Assembly: GCF_000003815.2 (NCBI RefSeq)
Contig: NC_049991.1
Coordinates: 13,369,438 to 13,433,437, forward strand
Source of the DNA: Branchiostoma floridae
Lineage: Eukaryota; Chordata; Leptocardii; Amphioxiformes; Branchiostomatidae
DNA: 64,000 bases
Direction of reading: 5' to 3'
Position numbers and translations under genes: made by a program. The notes beneath the pieces were generated by a model that did not search any database, was not told the DNA's origin, and was given only the letters and a program-made list of their open reading frames with translations. Within the stretch, counting starts at the first letter, position 1. Each line of letters begins with the position of its first letter. Positions 24,280-36,200 of this stretch are shown here, one piece after another.

Positions 24280-26705
24280 ATGGTAGGTGAATTTTGAGAT
24301 TGTTAGAAAATCGCACTTGATTCGAAAGCATCCTTGGTTATCTCAGTATTATAACCCTACAGTTTTAAGGCGAAATGTTGTCGTATGCTGTTTAATGTGT
24401 TCTTTTTGTGGGCTGATAATGCTATGTCTTGTTTTTAGGGTATAGATATCGACCATCGCAGGGACCGTAGGGTCCGTCGAAAGGAGCCCAAGAGTGAGGA
24501 CATCTACCTCCGGCTCCTTGTGAAGGTACGTTCGACTTAACTCTCAATTATTATATCAAAAATAAAAAGAGCTGGGAATGTTAGGCGATCTTCATTTTCA
24601 TAGTTGGTGCAATTGCCAAACAAGCCATGATTTCCGATTTGCTCTCTCGTTGTATGCAACCGTAATTAAATACCTGTCGCACGTTTTCAGTTGTCTCAGT
24701 TTGATAGCCGAATTATTATAATCTCGTACGTATATATTGAACTGTAGCGAACATTCAGTTGTAAATGTAGTGATTTAATTGAATGTTTGTGAGATGTGTT
24801 GTTTGTCATGGTTTCATCTTTAGGTGGACAACAATCAAAGTGTTAGATTTATGTCCGAAATTGCAGAAACATAATTTAGAGACATGTATCTGTTTCCTAA
24901 ATGTGTTTGCTGTTATATCGCAAATAATCGCCAAACTTTGATGAGAGGAGCTTCTGACACTTTTTTGTCTCTTTCCCTTCAGCTGTACCGCTTCCTGGCC
25001 AGGCGTACCAATGCCAAGTTCAACCAGGTGGTGCTGAAACGCCTGTTCATGTCCCGCACCAACCGCCCTCCCATGTCTATAGCACGACTGGTGAGTATAA
25101 AAGCACACAATGTGCTTTTCAATCTTCATTCTAATCTTTGTTTTGGTAGTGTGTACTATGTAGTTGGTTAGACTGACAGTAGGTGTGTCGCCTTGAACTT
25201 GAAAAGGGTTTCTTTCACCTTGAAGCTGAAGACACATCCTCTATGAGTACTATGACTATCGATTATTTCATGATTTCGGCAATAAGTGATCTTACCATCC
25301 TCATTTTTCTTGATTTATAGATCCGTCTGATGAAGAAGCCCGGCCGCGAGGGTAAGACTGCCGTTGTTGTTGGCACCATCACTGATGACGTCAGGATCTT
25401 TGAAATCCCCAAGCTGAAGGTAATATGACATGTGGCTATTGCAGTATTAATATTATATTTTCTGCAAACTATTGCATATGTTAAATCATCTCCCAGTGGT
25501 GCAGAAGTAGTTTTAGTGGCAAGACTTAAGGCTCAACCCTACCTATAACTTTTGTTGTAGTTTCTCTTAAAAGACTGCAACTAGTTGATGCCATTGCCCA
25601 AGTGAATTATGTCAGAGTAATCTCAGGTTGGAGTTAGGAATAATCAGGAAAGTCATTCTTCTATTTCTTAGTTAGTTGTGGTGCATTGTAACATAAGTTG
25701 TGACAAACTGTAGGCCCATATCATATGTATAAGCCATTATCTAACACAGCTTGTGTTATTTCCAGATTTGCTGCCTTCGTGTGACAGAGGGAGCCCGTGC
25801 CAAGATCCTGAAGGCTGGTGGGGAGATCATCACCTTTGATCAGCTGGCTCTAAGGTCTCCCAAGGGGAAGAACACTGTTCTTATTCAAGGTAAGTTGCAT
25901 CATTAGCACTCCAGTTCTAATTCTGCAGGTGTTCGTTTTTTGACTAAGATGTTGGCAGTAGCTTCACTAGCTTGGTACGTTTTTTGTCTTGTGATGCTAA
26001 TTACGTGCTATGATGATACATTACCGCCCCAGTCTGAATATTAGTGACTGACAGGTAGCACTGAGCACTTCCAATGAGCCTACTGTTTGCTGCTAAAATC
26101 TGTTAATTTATTCATAAAAGACCATTATAGTAAGTCAACAAGGAAAAGTTAATGGTAGGACATCAATGTGTGCTAGTTTGAACCTGCTGGACAGCTGGTT
26201 GGAGGTGTGGTGTAAAGGATGCAACCCACCTATATCACGGACCCACGCAGTGGTATAACCGCTATAAGACTGGGTACTACTGGTAGGAGTTGACACTGTT
26301 TTAATTTGATTGCTGTAGTCTCCGTACTAAAGCATCTTATTTGATATTGTTATCTGCAGGGCAACGTAGGGCTCGTGAGACTTGCAGGCACTGGGGCCGA
26401 GCTCCTGGTGCACCTCACAGCCATACCAAGTAAGTACATGTACTTTTGAAAATTTTTTCCAAGGAAAGGTAGTTAGTGAGTCAAAGGTATGCCCCATGGA
26501 CTTCTGGTTTTATAGGGTTACTAAGTCAGATGCAAGAATTGATAGATTTATCGCTCATTTCTAAATACTGATATGCATTTTCATTGGTCATTTGTATGGT
26601 TCCTTAACCCTGTTCTCCTTTTATTTTAGACCGTTTGTGCGATCCAGTGGCCGCAAGTTCGAGAGGGCTCGTGGTCGTCGCAAGTCCTGTGGCTACAAGA
26701 AGTGA
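24280..26705 (+). CDS. RPL18: 60S ribosomal protein L18 (eL18), complete
   Basis: RPL18 is a structural protein of the large cytosolic ribosomal subunit. Seven coding exons, 24,280-24,282, 24,439-24,525, 24,983-25,090, 25,321-25,419, 25,766-25,889, 26,360-26,429 and 26,630-26,705, join in phase. They encode exactly 188 residues, the usual eL18 length. Hallmarks read directly are [71 protein letters not shown] and the basic end [20 protein letters not shown]. The first exon codes only the start Met, typical of ribosomal protein genes, and is preceded by a TOP-like tract. An AATAAA lies 71 nt after the stop. Intron 5 hosts a C/D snoRNA. Confidence 0.98.
26005..26068 (+). ncRNA. SNORD31: C/D-box snoRNA, U31/SNORD31-like, in RPL18 intron 5
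   Basis: Box C (ATGATGA, 26,010-26,016) and box D (CTGA, 26,061-26,064) are bracketed by a short terminal stem (GTGC at 26,005-26,008 with GCAC at 26,065-26,068). An internal D' box (CTGA, 26,034-26,037) follows the guide TTACCGCCCCAGT, which is exactly complementary to the conserved ACUGGGGCGGUAA of the large-subunit rRNA P-loop region. By the box+5 rule it would target the second G of CUGG. Known animal U31 (yeast snR67) carries this guide, and the C' region and downstream AGGTA also match my memory of U31. The 64-nt length and intronic position in a ribosomal protein gene fit the class. Confidence 0.85.
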
Positions 26706-26775
26706 GGAGGGTCATGTCAACAGTACCCGGTGGGAAACACTTCTGACAGATATAAGATTCTTCTGAAGATCTGAC

Positions 26776-26781
26776 AATAAA
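26776..26781 (+). terminator. RPL18: RPL18 polyadenylation signal
   Basis: AATAAA lies 71 nt after the RPL18 stop codon, giving the short 3' UTR expected of a ribosomal protein mRNA. Confidence 0.8.
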
Positions 26782-26799
26782 ATATCTCTGTGGATATCC

Positions 26800-29700
26800 T
26801 ATTCATTGTCAGTGGATTTTATTGTTTCTGCTGTTCAGTAGGATGAGGTTGAGTGTGGTTCTGTGCAGGGGAACACCTCTTAAGTTGTGGTCAAGCTCCT
26901 TTGGAACCATTCATAGTAATACCTTTTACTATTTCAAGGCTGACAGTAAACTTACTAATGAGGAAACCTACATTACCTACTAATAAAACAGTACCACTGT
27001 TCATGATGGATAACAAATTGACATGATCAATGGCTTTGCAAGTGGCAAGAGTTGATGTTGTGGGGCCCTTGAAAAATGTTCTTCTTAGTCCCCTTATGGT
27101 ATTTATAAAATCAATTGTGGTAAAAATAGTGCCGCTTCATATGAATTCAGTAAATGGGAGGAATGGCGAAGACGTGCTGGAGACAACCATGGTCCCCGAC
27201 CCTCTAGATGAGGATGGGACTAGGTGAGGTGAGGTGAGGACCATGTTGCTTTGACATGGAGTGACCCTTTTTAAATCCAGTTACTAGACTGGAACTAAGC
27301 AGTATATTATGACCTGGACGCAAGGAAAACAGACGGACAAGCAGATATTGTACATCTTTTTATTGCATGGCTTCTGTTGGAAAAGGTTTGTTCAGAAATG
27401 AGCCACAAATTGTACAGCACTATGTATACTAGAATCAACCATTTTGTTGCAAATGACCTGCCTTTGCAACCCGAGAGATTAAAACACCATCCTTTAACAG
27501 CAAAACAAATCAAATGGATTCACAAAATAACAGGAAAACAATTTTCAAACAGCAAAACTGGATATTGAAATCGTCATCTTGAGCTTCGTTCTGATGGACC
27601 TTGCACTTGATTTCATGGAAATACATTTTCATATAAAAAACAATCATCCTACTTTCCTAGCAATTGTTGCCCTGCAATGCAAGTACCGTTTCCATGCCAT
27701 ACACATATATTATCCATAATTTATTCCTCTTTATTAAAAATACGACTCAGTCTCATCTCTAGCTAACACATTACTACACTAGTCAGCTTGCGTTGTTAAA
27801 ATCTGGCCTCTGCTAGAATCCCTACAGAGTATTGTAGTTCAATCAAGTGCAATGATTTTTCTGCTTCTATTGGTGTTGGTGACTGGCACTGTAAAGTGTT
27901 ACCGGTATTGAACAACGCATCTGCTTTCTTGCCTGTCCACATTTCAGAAGACATTAGCAACTATCTGGCTTGCTTTACCAGGACAGATTCCCTGTTACCC
28001 ATTACATACTTTCTCAGATACATCTGTTTCCAAATGATATTTACTTCATATGCAGCAATCCACACTGATACTGATCTATAAAATACAAAAGTCTCCATTT
28101 TCTGTTCCGCTCCTACAAAACAAAATGTTTCTGGCATCAAAATTCAATCACATTAAGCCCTTTCCTGTTGACATTAGCACTATCCAATAGCATCTTGCAT
28201 GTTGAAGCCAAGGGCTAGAACATCATGTCAAGTCAAATGCAAAGGGCAATGATTTTTGTAAAATTTCTGTTTCCAAGTATTAAACTTTTCTTCCTTGAAA
28301 GAATGCAGAAGGGTCAGTGATGCCCTGACAATACTCCTGTCTAGAACACAAAGTACTTCACTCTCTCCCTGCTTCCTAACACTAATCAATAGAGGATTTA
28401 GTAGTCAAATAGCCGGTGTGTTTGAGGTTCACTATTGTGACACAAGTTAGGAATAAACTGGCAGCATCTTCCCTTCTGTGGTAACACATTCTTCTACATC
28501 ATCTGTTATCAATTTGTACGGAACTTATTCCAAACATACACATGTATGTACCAGTAGGAGCTTCTTTGCCTAGAGGGTCCAGCCTCCCATGTCGCATGCA
28601 AATGGCATGTTTATAGATATAGACAACCATAAAACCTACAAAATAACAAAAGAAAAACCAAACTTAGCTACATATACAATGGTGTTAGCAGCAATGTAGT
28701 CCTGCCATGTCAGGTTTAGTTATTCGTGTGACAATGATGGCTTTGACTGACAGAAAGTTTGAGGCACTGCATTGTGAGCATGGGATCTGTAAAACTTTTA
28801 AGTAGTACTTGGGTTCCAGTTTGTGTAAGTCCATACAATGAAAAACAAACTCAGGTAGCCTGGATTGTAGCTATGTTGGCTAGTCTCCTTTACAAGAGCA
28901 AACTAGTTCCGGATGGCATACGGACTCATCACTTTTGGTTGACATAAGACCAGTATAACTTAGATTACATTACTTTATATGACATAGAAAAGATGTACTA
29001 AGTTATAGTAAGTATTCCCTATTTCTGTGAAATATGATACACCCATAGGATTCTAAGAATTGCCTCCAACAGGTCACCTTCAAAATTTTTTAAAAAGATC
29101 ACATCATTGACAGGAAGGACTAAAGTCATGGCTTCTTCAAACGTTTCCCACATGATATTGACACACAGTACCAACGATTATTCAACAACAACATGGCAAG
29201 GAAACAACCAACACACTAAGTAAGAAATGTTATATACACTGGTAAATGAGGCACATGCCACCATCAACACTTCATATTCTATTTGTAATTCATAGATTTC
29301 TGTCCTTGATTATGCAGGTTCTGTTCCTTTTATGCAAGTGCATCATATACTGAACATAGATTTTTCTGACTACTTTCCTACTATAATGTAAAGCAAGAAG
29401 GTACAACCCAAGATAATCATATACATTTTGTACACTCCAAAACAACCTCTTCCTCCTTGCACTGGACAATGTAAAACGTCATGAATACAAACTTAACAAA
29501 ACTGTTTTTCTGGCCCTTCATTTTTTGGTGTGCCTCTTGCAAGTCTTTCCTTCATCATTTCTTTGGCACTACAAGTAACAGGAACAATACTAAATACCTG
29601 TTAAAAAAAGTGTAGTGTGGAAGGGAAGTACTGTTCCAGAAACTGGGGACCATTTGGCAATAGAATAACAGGTATGAATTAAACTTTTCTAACCTTTGAT

Positions 29701-30262
29701 TCTTTGTAACATACTGTTACATGTATGTTATTTTTATCATTATCTTTTTGTGTCCTTTTGATTTGGAATAAGACGTATCTTACTGGACCTCTAAAATCCT
29801 GAATTGCACCAGGTGACTTTGTATCTTAACAGGACAGATAAAATTGTTGTGGTCAAGCTCCAAAGCTAAAAAAGTTTGGTTGTTAAAAGATTCTTTGGGC
29901 TCTGTGTTGTGTTATCTTTAATTTTGTTCTTGTAAGATCATGATACATTTGTCTAGTCATAGCCTGGTACAGAAATCCGTCCATCTGCCATGTTAAGAGA
30001 AACCAAGCATAAGGTCCTTCTCACTGCACATCATAGACATAAAAGAGACATAAATTACAAATTTAGTTAAAAATGATACATCCACTCTAAAATATACTCT
30101 TTAAATATATGTTTTAAAATGTCATACTCTTCTACATATACAATAGGGACAATTTTTACAATCTGTAGTATCTTACAATTGCACTACTTACAAAACAACT
30201 ATACACAGGTTGATAGCTTGATCTTTATGATATTTAGGTACAATTTGGTGACACAGGAAATA
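26800..30262 (-). other. Probable long 3' UTR of the T-type calcium channel gene
   Basis: No coding exon is supported over about 3.4 kb. The channel stop codon is at 30,263-30,265, and candidate minus-strand AATAAA signals lie at plus TTTATT near 27,358 and 27,730. Most of this stretch is therefore probably its 3' UTR, with the convergent RPL18 end at the left. The extent is inferred. Confidence 0.45.
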
Positions 30263-33240
30263 CTATACATTGTCTTGTTTCGATATATGCCTTGAATCAG
30301 GAGAAATTTGCATGTGCTCTTGGGAACCTAACAAATTCTGGGTGTTGCTTTGCTTGCGCTGTTTGACATCTGTGCCATGTGCTTGCAGCATACTTTCTCT
30401 ACTTTCTGGCGTATTTTGGCCATTCGGTGTGGGTTTGCCTTGCCTTGAACTCGCTGCCTCGTTCAATGCCTGGAACACTCTTGGATCCAACGAGCAGACG
30501 CTGCGCCGGTCCTTACCAGAACGTGATCTTTCCCTAGAATCAGGCACTTCAGAAATCACACCCACACTGTTGCTAAGTTTATGACATCTAGACAACAACG
30601 TAGATCCTTGTGCATGTAGGGATGGAACACTGAGTCTGTGTGGGCTGGACAGAAGGTCTGTGGAGTTGTTTCTTGTTTGCAAAGTCGTGTCGCTCTGTAA
30701 GGTATCGCGCGATGAGCACGTGGGAACGTGCTGACTGCTGCCGAGAAGTGTGTTTGTACTGCGACCCGCTGACACGCTTGCGCTATCCGACCTGGATAAG
30801 TCTTGTGCACTGATGGAGCCCTGCGTGCCCTGCCTTTGGAGCATCGGGCTCTGGTCACCTCGTATGTCCACACTGCTGCCCATCACACAGCGGAACCCAG
30901 TGGTTTGGTCGCTGGCATGCATATTAACTGGTGTGCTAGCCCTTCTGAATTTATCACCGAAGCTTGCATCCGTCAAATGTGCAACTTCCTCATCCAAACG
31001 GTTATCCTCGATACTACTGGTCCAACTTAAGGACGGGAGATCTTTTTCTCCATAGTCTGAAATACGAATCTCCTCCACGCTGGGAGAGCTATTTACTTGT
31101 ACTTCGTCGTAAGACGGTGGAACTTGGTCACTGTAGGCAACTGGAGAGCTCGTGTTGCTTGTACAGCTGTTGTCATCGGCCAACATAGGTTCTGTTTCAG
31201 TTTTGTCCTTGGCGTCTTTACGTGTCCTTTTCTTGTTCTTGAATTTGACACCAAGTATGGTTTCTTGTAGTGTGTCCTCATGGTTGTTGTGGGCCAAGGA
31301 AAACGTCCTCATCTCGATGTCTCCAGTGTACCGGTTGTCTTTTTCATCCTCCTCATGGAAAATCAAGCTGACCTTGCTGGGAGATATTGTATACAGGAGA
31401 TCTGCAGGATACATGTAGAACAATACATGTGAGAAAACAAAAATCACCAACTGTACTCAGCAAATATTACATGTATGTAAAAGTGTGGTTCAACTTGATT
31501 TCATTTTCAAACAGTAAGATGCAATTGTTGCAATTTATTTGATGTCTGGTAGTTTCAAATTCTTTAAAATAGACCTTGTGCATAAAACACTTTTTTGGAT
31601 GAGCTTCCTTCTGATGCATCTTTTGGTACAAGAACACACAACATACATATAGATAAAACATGAGAACCTATGTTAATGGCAGTCTACCACATTGTACACA
31701 GTAACTGCTGATGTAATACTCTAAAGGCTGGAGGTACAAAGGGAGATGGGGAAAAATTCACCAAAGGTTGACATCTGCATTCATCCACAACTTGGCTACA
31801 TCTCAAACCATGCAGTGACACATTGTGTAAGTCTAACACAGGCAGCCCCATGCAAAAGTGTTGCTAAAAGCTGTTAGTAAACATGATAAGGTTTCTGTTA
31901 ATAAGAACAAGATTTTGTGTACCAATGATAGGAAGATGTAAGTTCAGTATCTTGGTACAGAATACACAAGCCATGCAATCGTTTGGACTAGGTGAAAAAG
32001 AACAAAGTGACGTTAGTTTGCCTGCACTGTGAGCTCTACCACAGACAGAATAGGGGACAAAGACTGTGGAAGAATGTCTCTGTACCGATTACATAGGGTT
32101 AGAACACAGCAAACAAGCACCTGCTTAGAGTCCTACAATTTAAAAAAAGTATGTATGTTCTTCAAAAGTTTTACATGTTTGCTTCAAAATGATCTTAACA
32201 TGCACAGGAATAGACAGAAGGTTTCAGCGTTCATTTCATTGTGTCATATGATTTATGTGTAGCTTTACACTTCATGCTTTTCATACATTTAAAACTTGCT
32301 GCCCCCCTCCAGTTTTGAGAAAGGAATAAATGTAGCTCCCCATGCCAGGTGCAACAATTGTTAAAAAGAGTGAACCTGTTTGTTACCACAGAGAGAGAGA
32401 GATGTTAGTCAGGAGGAGCGTTCCCCACCTACCCACAGACCAAACAAAGTACTCACACACGAACGAAACTCACTATGCTCGTTTTACTGCAACCGCCCAC
32501 TTTGCAACGGAACCTACAAAATGCAACATGAAGCAGCAATGCTGTGATGTACATAAACAAAGTAAATAGGGCAAAAACATACCATCTTTTTTCAACAAAG
32601 AGCAATAACAGAAGGGGTGGAAAGGGTGTAAGCCAGCTTTGCAAAGGTGTTGGCACTGTGACCATAACTCATAAGATTACAACACAGAAGGCACTATGAA
32701 TTCTTTATACAAATGACTACACACTTAGGGAAAGACAGTCACATTATCACACTTAAGAGACTTCACAGAGAATGTGCATGTACATGTTTGTATTGTACAG
32801 CTCAGTCAGAAGGACCCATCACCTAGCCAGAAATAGATTCCAGAACAGTTTTCTGAAAGAATAGATTAGTTCAAATCCAATGACTTACAAACAAGATATG
32901 AATGAAAAGTCTACATTCTCTGCTTAACGTGCAAAAAAATACCAATTCCTTTGTCTGTGAACAAATTTTGTTATCATTTTAAATAACAATTGGTGTGGTT
33001 GCTACCTTAAATAGCAATTAGACAGTAGGATCATAAAATGGTTTTGGTTATCATATTTCCGAGGGCCATATACATGAAACTGGAAGATAAGTGGCCCTCT
33101 GAAACCATTTTGGGAAGAGCCCCACCTTTATTGTCGCTGCTGCCTCCGCTGTTCTCCCGTGACTGGGCCCCTACAGGGAAGGTGAAGCTGTCAGGCAGGG
33201 AGTGGAACCTCGTCACACGCTTCTTCCCATCACCATTACC
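30263..33240 (-). CDS. CACNA1G: Cav3 C-terminal tail (two exons) and stop
   Basis: Exon 33,240-33,126 ([20 protein letters not shown]) leaves phase 1 and joins the last exon, 31,401-30,263, which encodes 378 residues of Ser/Thr/Asp-rich tail ending [10 protein letters not shown] and [11 protein letters not shown] resembles the RTHSLPNDS element of vertebrate Cav3 tails. A PPSYDEV sequence near 31,105 fits a PPxY-type WW-domain ligand. The rest is not conserved enough to assign a function. Confidence 0.85.
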
Positions 33241-36200
33241 CTGGAAACAGAGTAGTACACCTGGCTTTCAGATCACTTCTAGATCTCTATCCATTATCAA
33301 CCTGAAACACATTTCTCAAACAGATATGACCCTGGCATATGCTACATTGTAGCTGCAGACATTATTTTGAACCATTTTTAAGAGTCTTTGGTATGACCCC
33401 GCTACAGACCACCAGTCTTCCTTGGTGGTCTCCCATCCAAGTACTGACCGACTGCACGTTGCTTAACATTCGAGATTAGGGATCGGGTGTGTCAATGCGC
33501 CAACGCTGTAGCCTCCTTCACAACGCCTGAAGACTGTCATATTCCCCTTACCTGTCCGTTGGTCGCCCCCTGCTCATCCTCCAAGTTCCAACCCTCAGAA
33601 CTCCTTCGCTTCTAATTGCTTCCCCTTACCTGTCCGTTGGTCACCCCCTGCTTATCCTTTAGCATCGCCATAGTTGTAGCCTCCTTCACAACACTTGAAG
33701 ACTGCCATATCCCCCTTACCTGTCCGTTGGTCGCCCCCTGCTTATCCTTTACCATCGCCATAGTTGTAGCCTCCTTCACAACACTTGAAGACTGCCATAT
33801 TCCCCTTACCTGTCCGTTGGTCGCCCCCTGCTTATCCTTTAGCATCGCCATAGTTGTAGCCTCCTTCACAACACCTGAAGACTGCCATATCCCCCTTACC
33901 TGTCCGTTGGTCGCCCCCTGCTTATCCTTTAGCATCGCCATAGTTGTAGCCTCCTTCACAACACCTGAAGACTGTCATATTCCCCTTACCTGTCCGTTGG
34001 TTGCCCCCTGCTCATCCTCCAGCTCTCGGAACTCCTTCCCTTCTGATGGTTCCTCATCCTCCTCCTCATCGTCAGCCATGCTGCGGTTACTGTCCTCCAT
34101 GTTCTTCATCAGGACAGCCACCACCACATTCACCAGCACAAACTGAGCCATCAGCACGAAGGACACGAAGTAGATGGGCGCGAGAATGGCACTCACGCAG
34201 CAGTTGGCCTTGCAGTTTTCTGAGTCGTCACAGTCAGGGGGACCTCGCAGGGTATCCTAGAGGTGGAAAGGGATATCTTAGCATACAGCGCACCTTGTCT
34301 GTACCTGTGTGAATCCTGAAAGTGTATAGAAATTCATTCATTCAATGATTGTGTTTAAGGGTCTTGTGTTTGTTTATTTTGATCTCCATTAGACTTTTAT
34401 TCCATGGATGTACTCCCCAAAATCTCCACTGAAGGTTTGTTGCAATTCTCCACATTTCTGCTAGGGGTGCTAATCTGCCTATTCCCTACCTTCATGATCC
34501 CATTCCAGTTGTCTCCCGTTCCTACCCTGAACAGCGTGAGGAAGGCCATGCCGAAGTTTTCAAAGTTGGCATGCTTGCCAAGCCCAGAGCAGGGGTGTTC
34601 CATTGAGCAGGCTGAAACAAGTCAAAAGCTCTGTTTCAATCTGGGCCCAACCTACCTTCATGATCCCATTCCAGTTGTCCCCAGTTGCTATCCTAAACAG
34701 TGTGAGCAGAGCCATGCTGAAGTTTTTAAAGTTTGCATGGAGGCCCAGCCCAGAGCATGGCCGTTCCACATTAGAAGTACAGTCTGAAAACAAGAAAAGA
34801 AAGTAAACTAAACTACAGACTACACTACATGTCGAGGGAGATAACTCAGGCTGGAAGGCAGGAAAGGAATGTGGTACGTTGTGAAAGGAGGGGAGAATGA
34901 TAGGGAATCGTGGGTGTCTACTATTATCAAAGTATGGTACAATACGTGCATTAATGATGCAATACATGCAATAACAACCAATACTTGTAATATTGCCTAT
35001 AGCGTTGTAAATATACAGCAACATCATTGTACACACATATACCAGTACATAAACACACACAGTCACAGACACGGATTACCCAAAAGCAATACTTCACTCC
35101 CCTGGGATGAAGTAATCATCACATTCAACCATAATAGCCCGAGATAAAACACACACTTAGATTGATTGTAAGGTTTGGTTAGTTTTGCTAAAGAAAGCAA
35201 GTTCATACATCAGCTCCTGCCTTCCACTTTGCTTGTAAATTCTTCCTGCCCAAACCTGTTGAGTGAAATAGCTAAACCTCAGAGGTGCGTAGTACGTATT
35301 TGTATGACTTTCAGCAAAATCATACAAATTTAACAGAATTCATAGAGTTTTACAGAATACCAGTACAAATGATCCTTGCTAAATATGTTGGACAAATTTT
35401 GTATGAATTTTGTAACATTTGTATGTATTCTGTAAAACATGTATGAATACTTACATGTAGGCACCCATGAAGCTACATACAGAAATATTGGATAATGATG
35501 AATAAATTTCACACCATTTGCTGTTGCAGTCTTACTTACCTCCTGTAACTTTTCTGTAACATGAGGTGCAGTGTTACTTTCAGGACAAACCCCAAGGATT
35601 GAGAAAGTACATTGATATGACTTCCCAGTACCACAGGTACCACGAAATTTGTTTTCCAGTTAGCCCCTGATGCATTTTTCTCCAGATCTTTCACCCTCTC
35701 CCCTGTCACTGAGAACGATGTTACGTACCAATTTTGCCAAAAAGCTCGACTCCAAGAGCAGCAAAGATGAAGAACAACAGGAAGAACAGCAGGCCCAGAT
35801 TCCCAACCTGGAGAAGACAAATGTTCAACTCATCTTGTTAGCTTGGGTTGAATGAAGTCTGTCGCACAGATCCATCCGTGAAGGACAGTCAAACCTGTAC
35901 AAGTGTTCACCTCTACATAAGGACCATCTGGCCAATTTGACCACTTTTTGGTTGTCCTTTTATTTTTTTTATCCCCATTGACACAGATATTAAGAATCGT
36001 GTTTCTATAGTGACCAGGTGTTGAGCAGATTTTATCAGTCCCCTGAGTGGTCTTTTTTGCCAGTTTTGGCTGTCAATTTGCTTCATTCTGCATTGGCAGC
36101 AAGAAATTTTTATGTCTTGTCTAGTCATTTGACACTTATATGGTAATATAGTTGCACACTTATGTATTTGGAAGGACTCAGACAGGTTTTTCTAATACAT

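Noticed and set aside
24938..24960. TTGATGAGA...CTGA in RPL18 intron 2 as a C/D snoRNA
   Set aside because: The boxes are only about 12 nt apart with no terminal stem or guide.
33612..33959. Repetitive open frame ([19 protein letters not shown] repeats)
   Set aside because: It is the reading of the 90-bp tandem repeat; 90 is divisible by three, so an open frame is expected. The true exon frame stops right after its donor.
33540..34020. Regular spacing resembling a CRISPR array
   Set aside because: The whole unit, not only a short repeat, is conserved; it lies in an animal intron and is derived from exon sequence.
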